DNA of 64,000 bases. It comes from Galbibacter pacificus. Lineage in GTDB: Bacteria; Bacteroidota; Bacteroidia; Flavobacteriales; Flavobacteriaceae. Of this stretch, positions 35,952 through 44,836 are shown in pieces. The stretch is taken from assembly GCF_029603155.1 (NCBI RefSeq), contig NZ_JAPMUA010000006.1:62001-126000 (forward strand), in the 5' to 3' direction. Position 1 is the first letter of the stretch, and every line of letters begins with the position of its first letter. The position numbers were made by a program, and so were the translations under genes. Under the pieces are notes generated by a model. It searched no databases and was not told the DNA's origin. It saw nothing but the letters and a program-made list of their open reading frames with translations.

Positions 35952-35981
35952 TTGAATTATAAATAAATGGTCTTATATTTG
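35952..35981 (+). promoter_or_regulatory. Promoter of tRNA-Lys, exact Bacteroidota consensus
   Basis: TTG at 35952-35954, 19 bp, then TATATTTG at 35974-35981. This matches TTG-N19-TAnnTTTG completely. The tRNA starts 50 bp further on. Confidence 0.85.
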
Positions 35982-36030
35982 CACCCGCTAACGGAAAAAG
36001 TTGGCACAATATTTTAAGCATTTATGCATT

Positions 36031-36103
36031 GACTCGATAGCTCAGTTGGTAGAGCACAACACTTTTAATGTTGGGGTCCTGGGTTCGAGCCCCAGTCGGG
36101 TCA
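36031..36103 (+). tRNA. tRNA-Lys (anticodon TTT), copy 1
   Basis: Seventy-three nt cloverleaf: acceptor GACTCGA pairs with TCGGGTC (one G-T), anticodon loop CTTTTAA, T-arm GGTTCGAGCC. CCA is not encoded. Confidence 0.97.
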
Positions 36104-36145
36104 CTAAGCAAACTTTTTTAAAAATTTTTGCATTAAATAATTTTA

Positions 36146-36164
36146 AATAGCCTTTTTGGCTATT
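36146..36164 (+). terminator. Terminator between the two tRNA-Lys genes
   Basis: Seven-bp stem AATAGCC/GGCTATT with a T5 loop, followed by C and a run of T. It implies that copy 1 is ended before copy 2 in part of the transcripts. Confidence 0.75.
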
Positions 36165-36173
36165 CTTTTTTTA

Positions 36174-36246
36174 GACTCGATAGCTCAGTTGGTAGAGCAC
36201 AACACTTTTAATGTTGGGGTCCTGGGTTCGAGCCCCAGTCGGGTCA
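36174..36246 (+). tRNA. tRNA-Lys (anticodon TTT), copy 2
   Basis: Identical over all 73 nt to copy 1. No consensus promoter of its own is seen in the 70-bp gap, so it may depend on read-through. Confidence 0.97.
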
Positions 36247-36255
36247 CAAAAACTT

Positions 36256-36287
36256 AAAAAAGTTGAGCTTATCGCTTAACTTTTTTT
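36256..36287 (+). terminator. Terminator after tRNA-Lys copy 2
   Basis: Stem GTTGAGC/GCTTAAC (one G-T) extended by A-T pairs, 5-nt loop, then a T run. Confidence 0.8.
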
Positions 36288-36306
36288 ATTTTAGCAAACC
36301 AAATAC

Positions 36307-36390
36307 ACCGGGGTGCTGGAACTGGTAGACAGGCATGGTTGAGGGCCATGTGTCCATTAGGGCGTGTGGGTTCGATTCCCATCTCCGGTA
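36307..36390 (+). tRNA. tRNA-Leu (anticodon GAG)
   Basis: Eighty-four nt with the long variable arm of class II tRNAs. Acceptor ACCGGGG pairs with CTCCGGT; anticodon arm CATGG-TTGAGGG-CCATG gives GAG; T-arm GTGGGTTCGATTCCCAT. Confidence 0.95.
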
Positions 36391-36395
36391 CAAAG

Positions 36396-36430
36396 CGGGA
36401 GACAGCAATTATACTGTTTCCCGTTTTTTT
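36396..36430 (+). terminator. Terminator after tRNA-Leu
   Basis: Ten-bp stem CGGGAGACAG/CTGTTTCCCG with one G-T, 8-nt loop, followed by T7. Confidence 0.9.
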
Positions 36431-36463
36431 ATGCCATCTATTTATTAGAAGAATTATATAAAG

Positions 36464-36471
36464 TATTTTTG
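36464..36471 (+). promoter_or_regulatory. Promoter -7 element of the ClC gene
   Basis: TATTTTTG fits TAnnTTTG, 23 bp before the ATG. The -33 region reads TTA rather than TTG. Confidence 0.35.
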
Positions 36472-36494
36472 CAAAAGCAATCCTTGCTCCACTT

Positions 36495-37775
36495 ATGGGA
36501 AATATTAAAACAAAACGTAAATTATTAAAATACCTTGACCAATTAGATCAACCTATCCGGTTTAATCCGTTTGTGTTTAGCAGGACTTTTTTATTATGGG
36601 CTCTTTTGGGCATCATTGGCGGGCTAATTGCCGGGATATATTGGGAAGTTTTAATTTATTTCACCCACATGCTGGCATATTTTCAGGGTTGGTACGTTAT
36701 TCCTTTAATGGCAATTTGTGGGTTGATAGCCGGATTGATTATCCACTTTATTGGGGATCCCGGGGAAATACACCTTATTGTGGACAATATTAAGTTCAAC
36801 AAAGGTAAACTTGACCCCAAAAACAATCCTTCCATGATTCTCTCGTCGCTCTTTTGTGTTGCATCGGGAGGGAGCTTAGGGCCAGAGGCCCCTTTGGTAC
36901 AGGTTACCGGATCGACCGGAAGCTGGCTCGGAAAACTTTTCCGGTTGAAGGGAGAAGAACTCCGTTCCCTCAGTATTGCCGGGATGGCTTCGGGATTTAC
37001 TGCTTTATTTGGCGCTCCCTTGGGCGGGAGTTTGTTTTCCTTGGAAATACTTAACCACAAACATGCTCTGGAATATTACAAGGCCATTGTTCCCGCTTTG
37101 GTAGCAAGCTGTTTTAGCTATATTGTCTTTGCTTTTATTGCCCATTTGGGTTTTGGGGCCACATGGAACTTTAATACATATCAAGTAACCAGTATTTTCG
37201 ATTTTGGGTATGCCGTGCTCGTGGCCATTGCCGCAACCGCCATTGGATGGCTTTTTATTTATTGCACCAAGTTCTTTAAACAGCTTTTTAACAGGTTCCC
37301 GCTTCCTATTTTTATAAAAACCATGATCGGTGGCCTGCTACTGGGCATAATCGCTTTTTATTTGCCTATTACAAGATATTTCGGGCATCATCAAATAAAT
37401 GAATTGCTAACTGAAAATTTTTCTTTGGCAATGTTATCCTGTATATTAATTTTCAAACTAATTGCAATTTCAATTACTGTTACTTCGGGATGGAGGGGCG
37501 GTTTTATTATCCCGCTATTTTTTGTGGGCTCGACATTAGGAATTATACTTCATCAACTTTTTCCAAACATAAACATGGCCATGGCCATGGTAAGCTGCAT
37601 GGCAGCTATTAATGTTTGTGTTACCCGAACCCCCATGAGCACAACCATTTTATTGAGTACTTTAACGGGGTTCGATTTTTTTATCCCGATTCTATTTGCA
37701 AGTCTAACCGGTTATTTTCTTGCTCCTAAAATCCCCTTTATACATACTCAAATGGAAAAGAACAAAAAAGGATAA
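36495..37775 (+). CDS. ClC-type chloride channel/antiporter
   Basis: A 426-residue inner-membrane protein with ten or more hydrophobic segments. The ion-path signature is seen in CVASGGSLGPEAPLVQ at about 120-135, where GPEAP corresponds to the GREGP filter segment with the gating glutamate of ClC proteins. A later segment GWRGGFIIPLFF matches the GxFxP part. It lacks C-terminal CBS domains. The next gene, a truncated haemoglobin, follows after only 5 bp, so both are probably co-expressed. Whether it acts as channel or proton-coupled exchanger is open. Confidence 0.92.
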   Translation: MGNIKTKRKLLKYLDQLDQPIRFNPFVFSRTFLLWALLGIIGGLIAGIYWEVLIYFTHMLAYFQGWYVIPLMAICGLIAGLIIHFIGDPGEIHLIVDNIKFNKGKLDPKNNPSMILSSLFCVASGGSLGPEAPLVQVTGSTGSWLGKLFRLKGEELRSLSIAGMASGFTALFGAPLGGSLFSLEILNHKHALEYYKAIVPALVASCFSYIVFAFIAHLGFGATWNFNTYQVTSIFDFGYAVLVAIAATAIGWLFIYCTKFFKQLFNRFPLPIFIKTMIGGLLLGIIAFYLPITRYFGHHQINELLTENFSLAMLSCILIFKLIAISITVTSGWRGGFIIPLFFVGSTLGIILHQLFPNINMAMAMVSCMAAINVCVTRTPMSTTILLSTLTGFDFFIPILFASLTGYFLAPKIPFIHTQMEKNKKG

Positions 37776-37780
37776 AAGCT

Positions 37781-38152
37781 ATGAAAACCGATATTCAATC
37801 TATAGACGATATCAAGTTACTGGTAGACACTTTTTATGGCGAAATTCGTAAAGACCCTATTTTAAGTCCTATTTTCAATAATGTCATCCAAGATCAGTGG
37901 CCAAAACATTTGGAGAAAATGTACCGGTTTTGGGAAACTGTTTTATCAGAAAACCACACCTATTTTGGAAGTCCATTTGCCCCACATGCAAAACTCCCTG
38001 TTTCCAAGGAGCATTTTGACAGATGGAAATTCCTGTTCTTTACAACTGTTGACTCCTTATTTATTGGAGAAAAAGCTTCTGAAGCCAAATGGCGTGCCGA
38101 AAAAATGGCCGAAATGTTTCAACATAAAATAGCCTACCTTAGCAAACTATAA
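37781..38152 (+). CDS. Group III truncated haemoglobin
   Basis: A 123-residue haem protein of the truncated globin fold. Group III signs are the segment FGSPFAPHAKLPVSKEHF (about 67-84), the proximal histidine in KEHFDRWKFLF, and the Trp-rich C-terminal helix AKWRAEKMAEMF. Roles proposed for the group include handling of nitric oxide, oxygen or hydrogen peroxide. It follows the ClC gene by 5 bp, which is an odd pairing with no evident shared task. Confidence 0.92.
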   Translation: MKTDIQSIDDIKLLVDTFYGEIRKDPILSPIFNNVIQDQWPKHLEKMYRFWETVLSENHTYFGSPFAPHAKLPVSKEHFDRWKFLFFTTVDSLFIGEKASEAKWRAEKMAEMFQHKIAYLSKL

Positions 38153-38189
38153 AAACAGCACATTTACCAAAATTGTTCCCAGCCAGCCC

Positions 38190-39125
38190 TTACGTAAGGT
38201 GCTTTAAAATATCCTCGGTCATTTCGTCCAGATTATAATCGGGTTGCCAATTCCAATCCAAACGGGCCTTTGTATCGTCTATGCTATCTGGCCATGTTGA
38301 AGCAATGTCCTGCCTAAAATCGGGCGTGTACGCTATTTTAAAATCGGGATAATGCTTCAATAATGAAGCATAAATTTCTTTTGGCGAAAAGCTCAAAGCA
38401 GAAATATTATAAGAAGACCGGACACTGACATCTTCCTTTGGTGCGTCCATGAGCTGAAGCGTTGCCTTAATTGCATCGGGCATGTACATCATGGGCAGAT
38501 ACGTATCTTCTTTTAAAAAACAATCAAAATCTTCTTTATTTATGGCTGCCCTATAAATATCTACCGCATAATCTGTGGTACCACCACCGCCTACAGATTT
38601 ATAACCTATAAGCCCGGGATAACGAAGGCTTCTTACATCTACCCCATATTTTTCAAAATAATAGGCGCACCAACGCTCTCCTGCCAGTTTTGATATCCCG
38701 TAAACCGTTGTGGGATCCATTACACATTCCTGTGGGGTGTTGTCCATTGGGGTGTTCTTACCAAAAACCGCAATAGAGGAAGGCCAGTATATTTTTTCTA
38801 TTTTACCGTTTTTGGCCATTTCCAGCACATTTAAAAGACTGTCCATGTTTAATTTCCATGTGAAAAGCGGATTCTTCTCCCCCACTGCCGATAAAATGGC
38901 CGCCAGATGGTAAACTGTAGACACGTCATACTCTTCAACAAGTTTTGAAAACCGATCAACATCTAAAACATCCAGCACTTCAAAACTACAAAAGGTATAT
39001 TTTTCAGCAGCCTTTTCATTAATATCCGTTGCTATAACATTCTCGTTCCCGTATTTTTGCGCCAATGCCGCGGTTAATTCGGTTCCCAATTGTCCTCCAG
39101 CCCCAGTAATAAGTATTTTCCCCAT
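38190..39125 (-). CDS. L-threonine 3-dehydrogenase of the SDR (epimerase-like) type
   Basis: Oxidises L-threonine to 2-amino-3-ketobutyrate with NAD+, in threonine breakdown. The protein (311 aa) is an extended short-chain dehydrogenase: Rossmann GAGGQLG at 8-14 and catalytic Tyr142-xxx-Lys146 in TVYGISKLAGE. The stretch SLRYPGLI followed by GGGTTDYAVDIY is characteristic of the threonine dehydrogenases of this fold, which separates it from UDP-sugar epimerases. It is a single gene with no partner (2-amino-3-ketobutyrate ligase is not in the window). Confidence 0.88.
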   Translation of the reverse strand: MGKILITGAGGQLGTELTAALAQKYGNENVIATDINEKAAEKYTFCSFEVLDVLDVDRFSKLVEEYDVSTVYHLAAILSAVGEKNPLFTWKLNMDSLLNVLEMAKNGKIEKIYWPSSIAVFGKNTPMDNTPQECVMDPTTVYGISKLAGERWCAYYFEKYGVDVRSLRYPGLIGYKSVGGGGTTDYAVDIYRAAINKEDFDCFLKEDTYLPMMYMPDAIKATLQLMDAPKEDVSVRSSYNISALSFSPKEIYASLLKHYPDFKIAYTPDFRQDIASTWPDSIDDTKARLDWNWQPDYNLDEMTEDILKHLT

Positions 39126-39351
39126 ATAAAAAATTAAAAGATTCCTAAAAAAACAAGACTTTGAAATGCTCTTTTTTTCACATTCGCAAATATCTTTATT
39201 TTTTGGTCAGGATTTAAATAAAATACCCGGTTTTTTTATAAGATTATTTTTTTTACTTTACTTGCCATAATTTCGTATATAGCATTTTTGGCAAACGACT
39301 TCCCTTAGACCTACAAAATTGCTATTTTTGTTTAAACAGTTTTCCCTTAAA

Positions 39352-40260
39352 ATGAATGCCATAAAAGATCATTTCAGCATTAAAGACCTTGAAAACCTCT
39401 CAGGGATCAAGGCTCATACAATCAGGATTTGGGAAAAAAGATACCGTTTGTTGTCCCCTAAAAGGACCAATACCAATATTCGTTTTTACACCTTAAAAAG
39501 CTTGCAAAAATTATTGAACGTTGCATCGCTCTATAACCATGGCTACAAAATTTCTAAAATTGCCAAAATCCCCGAAAACGAAATACCTGTACTGGTCAGG
39601 GAAATAGCATCTATAAGCAACAACAAAGGGCATTCTTTAAACGATATAAAAATGGCCATGATGAATTTTGATCAGGCTCTTTTTTACAATGCATACAATA
39701 ATTTAATTTCAGAAAAATCTTTTAGGGATGTGTTTTTTGAAGTATTTATACCTTTTTTAAACGACCTAGGTATTTTATGGCAAACCGATACCATTTCGCC
39801 GGCACACGAACATTTTATATCTAATTTGATAAAGCAAAAAATTATTGCCAACACAGAGAAACTTCAGCAAATAACCCCTGTTTACGAGGAGCCTGTTTTT
39901 GTTCTTTTCTTGCCGAACAACGAGGTGCACGAAATTGGGCTTTTGTATATAAATTACGAAATTATGCTGAGGGGGTATAAGTCTATTTATTTAGGTCAAT
40001 CTGTCCCGATGGAAGGGCTGCAAAACATTGCAATGCATTACAGCAAGGTAATATTTATATCATATTTTACCATTGCCCCTTCTGCAAACGATCTTGCTTC
40101 TTATATAAAAAACCTAAATATGTGCGTGAACGCCAATACCCAGCACCCAATATGGGTTTTAGGAAGTCAAACAAAAAATGCTGATCTTTCTTTATTTAAA
40201 AATGTATCAAGGTTTAGTAGATTGGATGATGTTGTAAAAAAATTACAAGGCCAGTTTTAG
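39352..40260 (+). CDS. MerR-type regulator with B12-binding domain (CarH/LitR-like)
   Basis: A 302-residue regulator. The start at 39352 (MNAIKDHFSI) is chosen; a longer frame from 39319 overlaps a -7-like TATTTTTG at 39323-39330. The N-terminal MerR helix-turn-helix (about 7-70, with RIWEKRYRLLSPKRT) is followed by a B12-type pair of domains. The helical half has Trp143-x9-Glu153-His154 (LWQTDTISPAHEH) and the Rossmann half has Glu191-x-His193-x-x-Gly196 (NEVHEIG). Both are the adenosylcobalamin contacts known from light-sensing CarH. So a B12-dependent, possibly light-responsive repressor is likely. Carotenoid genes, its usual targets, are not nearby. Confidence 0.88.
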   Translation: MNAIKDHFSIKDLENLSGIKAHTIRIWEKRYRLLSPKRTNTNIRFYTLKSLQKLLNVASLYNHGYKISKIAKIPENEIPVLVREIASISNNKGHSLNDIKMAMMNFDQALFYNAYNNLISEKSFRDVFFEVFIPFLNDLGILWQTDTISPAHEHFISNLIKQKIIANTEKLQQITPVYEEPVFVLFLPNNEVHEIGLLYINYEIMLRGYKSIYLGQSVPMEGLQNIAMHYSKVIFISYFTIAPSANDLASYIKNLNMCVNANTQHPIWVLGSQTKNADLSLFKNVSRFSRLDDVVKKLQGQF

Positions 40261-40300
40261 TCAAATATATAAGCTTCAATAAAAATATTCGTACCCATAA

Positions 40301-40861
40301 CTATTCAACTATCAACCCATCCAACAATTCCCGAACCTTTTTGCTGTTCCAGTCCGCAGCACCTGTTTTATCGATAATAATTTTTCCTTTTTTGTCAATA
40401 AGATAAGTTGTAGGCATTGAAGAAGCATTGATTTTATCGGGAACTGGAGAAAGCGGGATAAAGACCGGGAAGTTATAATGATGTTTGTCCAGAAACGTTG
40501 TAACGGCCTTTGGGTTTTCATTGGTAACAAATAAAAATAGTACGTCGTTTTTATAATCGGCATATAAATCTTGTAGGGAAGGCATTTCGGCAATACAAGG
40601 CGGGCACCAAGTTGCCCAAAAATTTATCAGCACAACTTTACCTTTGGCTTCATTGAAGTTATAATTTTCACCACTTATTGTTTGCAGCTTCCATTGATAA
40701 TCCTCGATAATTTCCCGTTTATTTTCAGAAACTACAGACGGGGCAAAAGACAACCACCTGTTAATGTATACTTTTACCCCTGTTCCAACAGGCGTAAAAA
40801 CCAACAAGGCTATTACCAGCAATAGGATTATATTTTGAACCTGATTTTTTGTTACTTTCAT
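40301..40861 (-). CDS. TlpA-type thioredoxin-fold thiol-disulfide protein
   Basis: A 186-residue membrane-anchored or exported thioredoxin-like protein. An N-terminal hydrophobic segment (about 9-27) is followed by the redox domain with NFWATWCPPCIAEMP, whose CxxC is the active site, and the cis-proline in SSMPTTYLI. Such proteins reduce or shuffle disulfides in the periplasm, for example in cytochrome c maturation. It is a single gene flanked by the MerR-type regulator (convergent) and a small membrane protein. Confidence 0.92.
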   Translation of the reverse strand: MKVTKNQVQNIILLLVIALLVFTPVGTGVKVYINRWLSFAPSVVSENKREIIEDYQWKLQTISGENYNFNEAKGKVVLINFWATWCPPCIAEMPSLQDLYADYKNDVLFLFVTNENPKAVTTFLDKHHYNFPVFIPLSPVPDKINASSMPTTYLIDKKGKIIIDKTGAADWNSKKVRELLDGLIVE

Positions 40862-40985
40862 ACCAAATCAACTCATCAAAAAAGAGCGCTTCATTATATA
40901 CAAAGGTACGCCTTTTTAATTCAACCTTTTCTTTGCCTGTTTACGGTACCCGTAGGGAAGCTATAAAAATAAATTGCTAATACGT

Positions 40986-41258
40986 TTAATTCTCTTTTTT
41001 ATTTTTTCTGAATTTTCCAAGCTTATTTTCAGTCATAAAAATTGAAAGTATTAAAAAAATTATCCATAAAAAAAACGTGCCCAAAATTGAAACAACAAAA
41101 CCAAAAACAATGAACAATGCAAACCCTACAACTATAGACAAAACACTGAATTTCAATAAAACCCTTGGCCAATACGAGTTTGCCAACCGCCATGATTCAA
41201 TGTTCGCCATCGATTTTTTAGTTCGGTACCCATATAAATAATTAATATTTTCTCGCAT
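40986..41258 (-). CDS. Small SdpI-family membrane protein
   Basis: A 90-residue membrane protein with a short soluble head and two hydrophobic segments (about 35-57 and 60-80). The head YGYRTKKSMANIESWRLAN is the core signature of the SdpI family. Longer members have extra helices before it; here the frame begins close to the signature, so this is a short form. The start may be 41258 (MRENINYL) or 41279 (seven codons earlier). SdpI itself gives immunity to a Bacillus toxin, but most family members have no known role. Confidence 0.7.
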   Translation of the reverse strand: MRENINYLYGYRTKKSMANIESWRLANSYWPRVLLKFSVLSIVVGFALFIVFGFVVSILGTFFLWIIFLILSIFMTENKLGKFRKNKKEN

Positions 41259-41281
41259 AAAATACGAAAACAAGAACAAAA

Positions 41282-41307
41282 AAAGCTCTCGAAAATTCGA
41301 GAGCTTT
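41282..41307 (-). terminator. Terminator of the aconitase gene
   Basis: Ten-bp stem AAAGCTCTCG/CGAGAGCTTT with a 6-nt loop, followed on the minus strand by a T run. It lies 29 bp past the aconitase stop. Confidence 0.9.
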
Positions 41308-41335
41308 ATATAATTATTTTAAAAAATCTTACTTA

Positions 41336-43597
41336 TTAAGCATTTTGCTTTTTAATAAGGTTCAATGCAGAACCTTGATTAAACCATGCAATTTGCGAGT
41401 TGTTGTAAGAATGATTCAATTTTATAACGTCTTTAGACCCATCGGCATGGACAACTTCAACATTTAAAGGTTTGTCCGGAGCAAATTCATTAAGATCCAG
41501 GAAATTAAATGTATCGTCTTCTTGAATTAAATCGTAATCGCTTTCATTTGCAAAGGTAAGCCCTAACATTCCTTGTTTTTTAAGGTTTGTTTCGTGGATA
41601 CGTGCAAACGATTTTACAATTACAGCGGCAACGCCCAAATGCCTGGGTTCCATAGCTGCATGCTCGCGGGAGGATCCTTCTCCATAGTTATGGTCTCCCA
41701 CAACAATTGAATAAACACCCTTGGCTTTATAGGCACGTGCCACATCGGGAACTCCTTGGTATTCGCCTGTTAATTGGTTTTTAACAAAATTGGTTTTCTT
41801 ACCAAAAGCATTTACGGCACCGATAAGCATGTTGTTTGAAATATTATCGAGGTGACCACGGTAACGCAACCAAGGACCGGCCATGGAAATATGGTCGGTA
41901 GTACATTTCCCAAATGCTTTAATCAATAGTTTAGCACCTTTAATTTCATCACCAATTGGCTCAAAAGGCGTTAACAATTGAAGCCTTTCGGATGTAGGGC
42001 TTACAACCACCTCTACCTTACTGCCATCTACAACTGGCTCTACATATCCTGCATCTTCTACTGCAAAACCTTGTGTTGGCAATTCTAAACCGTTAGGCTC
42101 GTCTAATTTTACTTCTTCTCCATTTTCATTAATCAATGTATCTGTCATCGGGTCGAAGTCCAAACGCCCTGAAATTGCAATTGCGGCAACCATTTCTGGC
42201 GATCCAACAAATGCGTGCGTATTTGGGTTACCATCGGCACGTTTAGAGAAGTTTCTGTTAAAAGAGTGTACAATGGTATTTTTTTCTTCTCCCTTTAAAT
42301 CGCTTCTGTCCCATTGTCCAATACATGGTCCGCATGCGTTTGTAAATACGGTAGCGTCAAGATCTTCAAAAATCTTCAAAATCCCGTCACGCTCTGCGGT
42401 ATATCTAATTTGTTCTGATCCCGGGTTGATACCAAAATCTGATTTAGGTTTTATTTTTTTATCAACGGCCTGTTTTGCAATGGAAGCCGCACGTGTTAAA
42501 TCTTCATATGAAGAATTGGTACAAGAGCCTATTAGACCCCAATCAACTTTAATTGGCCAACCGTTTTCTTTTGCCTTTTCGCCAAGTTGCCCTACCGGAG
42601 TTGCCAAATCTGGCGTAAAAGGCCCATTTAAGTGCGGACGCAGTTCATCAAGGTTTATTTCGATCAATTCATCAAAATATTGTTCAGGTTTTGCATATAC
42701 CTCGTCATCTCCGGTTAAATATTCGCGTACTTTATTCGCGGCATCGGCTATATCTGCTCTATCTGTTGCGCGAAGGTAGCGCTCCATGGAATCGTCATAC
42801 CCAAAAGTAGAAGTTGTGGCGCCTACTTCGGCACCCATGTTGCAAATGGTCCCTTTACCGGTACAAGAAAGGTTTTTGGCGCCTTCGCCAAAATATTCTA
42901 TAATAGCTCCGGTCCCTCCTTTTACGGTTAATATTCCAGCAACTTTCAGGATTACATCTTTTGCAGATGTCCAACCGTTTAGTTTTCCGGTTAACTTAAC
43001 CCCAATAAGTTTAGGGAATTTTAATTCCCAGGCCATTCCTGCCATAACATCCACGGCATCTGCTCCACCAACTCCAATGGCTACCATTCCCAATCCTCCG
43101 GCATTTACCGTATGAGAATCGGTACCAATCATCATTCCGCCCGGAAATGCATAATTTTCAAGCACAACCTGATGAATAATTCCGGCTCCCGGTTTCCAGA
43201 AACCTATTCCATATTTATTTGATACTGAACCAAGAAAATCGAATACTTCATTACTTGTCTCGTTTGCACGTTTTAAATCTTGGGCAGCTCCTTGTTTTGC
43301 CTGAATTAAGTGATCGCAATGCACTGTTGTGGGAACTGCTACTTTAGCCTTTCCGGCCTGCATAAATTGCAACAATGCCATTTGTGCCGTTGCATCCTGA
43401 CAAGCAATTCTATCGGGTGCAAAATCCACGTAATCTTTACCTCTTGTAAATGCTTTGGTTGGCATCCCGTCCCAAAGGTGAGCATAAAGTATTTTTTCTG
43501 ATAAGGTTAACGGCTTACCTGTAAGCTCACGAGCCTTATCGACCCGCTCTGCCATGGAAGCATAAACCTCCTTAATCATATCAATATCAAAAGCCAT
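41336..43597 (-). CDS. acn: Aconitate hydratase (mitochondrial-type)
   Basis: Iron-sulfur enzyme of the citric acid cycle that isomerises citrate to isocitrate. It has 753 residues, the length of the mitochondrial-type enzyme rather than the larger AcnA or AcnB. Cluster ligands are seen in IGSCTNSSYED and in ACGPCIGQW, where two cysteines are three apart. The swivel domain has DHNYGEGSSREHAA. The gene has its own terminator and 279 bp of gene-free DNA upstream in which only a near-consensus -7 element (minus strand, 43630-43637) was noticed. Confidence 0.97.
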   Translation of the reverse strand: MAFDIDMIKEVYASMAERVDKARELTGKPLTLSEKILYAHLWDGMPTKAFTRGKDYVDFAPDRIACQDATAQMALLQFMQAGKAKVAVPTTVHCDHLIQAKQGAAQDLKRANETSNEVFDFLGSVSNKYGIGFWKPGAGIIHQVVLENYAFPGGMMIGTDSHTVNAGGLGMVAIGVGGADAVDVMAGMAWELKFPKLIGVKLTGKLNGWTSAKDVILKVAGILTVKGGTGAIIEYFGEGAKNLSCTGKGTICNMGAEVGATTSTFGYDDSMERYLRATDRADIADAANKVREYLTGDDEVYAKPEQYFDELIEINLDELRPHLNGPFTPDLATPVGQLGEKAKENGWPIKVDWGLIGSCTNSSYEDLTRAASIAKQAVDKKIKPKSDFGINPGSEQIRYTAERDGILKIFEDLDATVFTNACGPCIGQWDRSDLKGEEKNTIVHSFNRNFSKRADGNPNTHAFVGSPEMVAAIAISGRLDFDPMTDTLINENGEEVKLDEPNGLELPTQGFAVEDAGYVEPVVDGSKVEVVVSPTSERLQLLTPFEPIGDEIKGAKLLIKAFGKCTTDHISMAGPWLRYRGHLDNISNNMLIGAVNAFGKKTNFVKNQLTGEYQGVPDVARAYKAKGVYSIVVGDHNYGEGSSREHAAMEPRHLGVAAVIVKSFARIHETNLKKQGMLGLTFANESDYDLIQEDDTFNFLDLNEFAPDKPLNVEVVHADGSKDVIKLNHSYNNSQIAWFNQGSALNLIKKQNA

Positions 43598-43876
43598 ATT
43601 ATTGTATATTATTTAATTTGAAAGTCCTGCGAAAATACGAAAAACCCCAGAGTTATTAAAGTTTTTAAGAAAACATTCGGTTATGATGGAAGTTTTGAAA
43701 AAAAGTCAGCCAAAATTTAAAATCGGAGGATTTTATTTAAAATAAAAAGTTGATTTTTACGATTTAATCAATTTAATGATTCTAAAAAACAAAGCTCCTC
43801 AACAAAACATTTCTTTGATTATCAAAGTCGTAGTATTTTGTTAAAAAAACAGTGTTGCCAAGTGGAAGAATGACCG

Positions 43877-44830
43877 TTAAAAAAGGGATGAAATAATTTT
43901 TTCTACTGAAAGCCCTTCGGCATCGGCCTTGTAATTTTTTATCACTCGATGCCTTAAAATACCATTGGCCACCACCTGAACATCTTCTATATCGGGAGAG
44001 AATTTTCCGTTAATAACTGCATGTGCTTTGGCGGCCAAGATTAAATTTTGAGAAGCCCTTGGTCCCGCGCCCCAATCTACATAATTATTAACCAACTCGG
44101 TTGACAATTTACTATTAGGCCTTGTTTTTCCAACTAATTTAACAGCATATTCCACCACATTGTCTGCAACGGGAACACGACGGATTAAATGCTGGATTTC
44201 TACAATTTCGTTTGCCGAAAACAACGGAGTTACGTTTTTAACTTCGTCTGAAGTGGTGGACTTTACCACGGCAATCTCTTCTTCAAATGACGGATAACCC
44301 AACTCTATGGCAAACATAAACCGGTCCAGCTGTGCCTCGGGCAATGGGTACGTACCTTCTTGCTCGATGGGGTTTTGGGTTGCCAACACAAAATATGGCA
44401 GGTCCAGTTTATAGTGGTTTCCACCAACCGTTACCGCACGTTCCTGCATGGCTTCCAATAGTGCGGATTGTGTTTTTGGCGGGGTTCTATTAATCTCGTC
44501 GGCAAGGATTATATTTGCAAAAACGGGGCCTTTTAAAAATTTAAAATTCCGGTCGTTGTCCAGCACCTCGCTCCCTAGAATATCGCTCGGCATTAAATCT
44601 GGAGTAAATTGTATTCTCTTAAAGTTTAAGCCCAATGCCGCGGCTATGGTGTTTACCATTAAAGTTTTTGCCAGACCGGGTACCCCTATTAAAAGGGAGT
44701 GGCCTCCGGAATATATGGACAAAAGTATTTCGTTAACAACTTTTTCCTGGCCAATTATAATCTTGGCAATCTCTTTTTTAAGGGCACTGTGCTTCTTAAC
44801 CAGATTTTCTACGGCAGTAACGTCGGACAT
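43877..44830 (-). CDS. MoxR-type AAA+ ATPase
   Basis: A 317-residue AAA+ ATPase of the MoxR group, thought to act as chaperones in assembling other proteins. Walker A is IGVPGLAKT (about 45-53), Walker B is LADEINR (about 108-114), and the arginine-finger region reads QLDRFMFAI. It is the last of three genes (two foldase genes upstream, 6 bp gap). The usual partners with von Willebrand or DUF58 domains do not follow it here. Confidence 0.94.
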   Translation of the reverse strand: MSDVTAVENLVKKHSALKKEIAKIIIGQEKVVNEILLSIYSGGHSLLIGVPGLAKTLMVNTIAAALGLNFKRIQFTPDLMPSDILGSEVLDNDRNFKFLKGPVFANIILADEINRTPPKTQSALLEAMQERAVTVGGNHYKLDLPYFVLATQNPIEQEGTYPLPEAQLDRFMFAIELGYPSFEEEIAVVKSTTSDEVKNVTPLFSANEIVEIQHLIRRVPVADNVVEYAVKLVGKTRPNSKLSTELVNNYVDWGAGPRASQNLILAAKAHAVINGKFSPDIEDVQVVANGILRHRVIKNYKADAEGLSVEKIISSLF

Positions 44831-44836
44831 TCTTTT

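Noticed and set aside
38188..38199. 12-bp palindrome CCTTACGTAAGG at the end of the threonine dehydrogenase gene
   Set aside because: It overlaps the stop codon, has no T tract and no repeat elsewhere in the window; likely chance.
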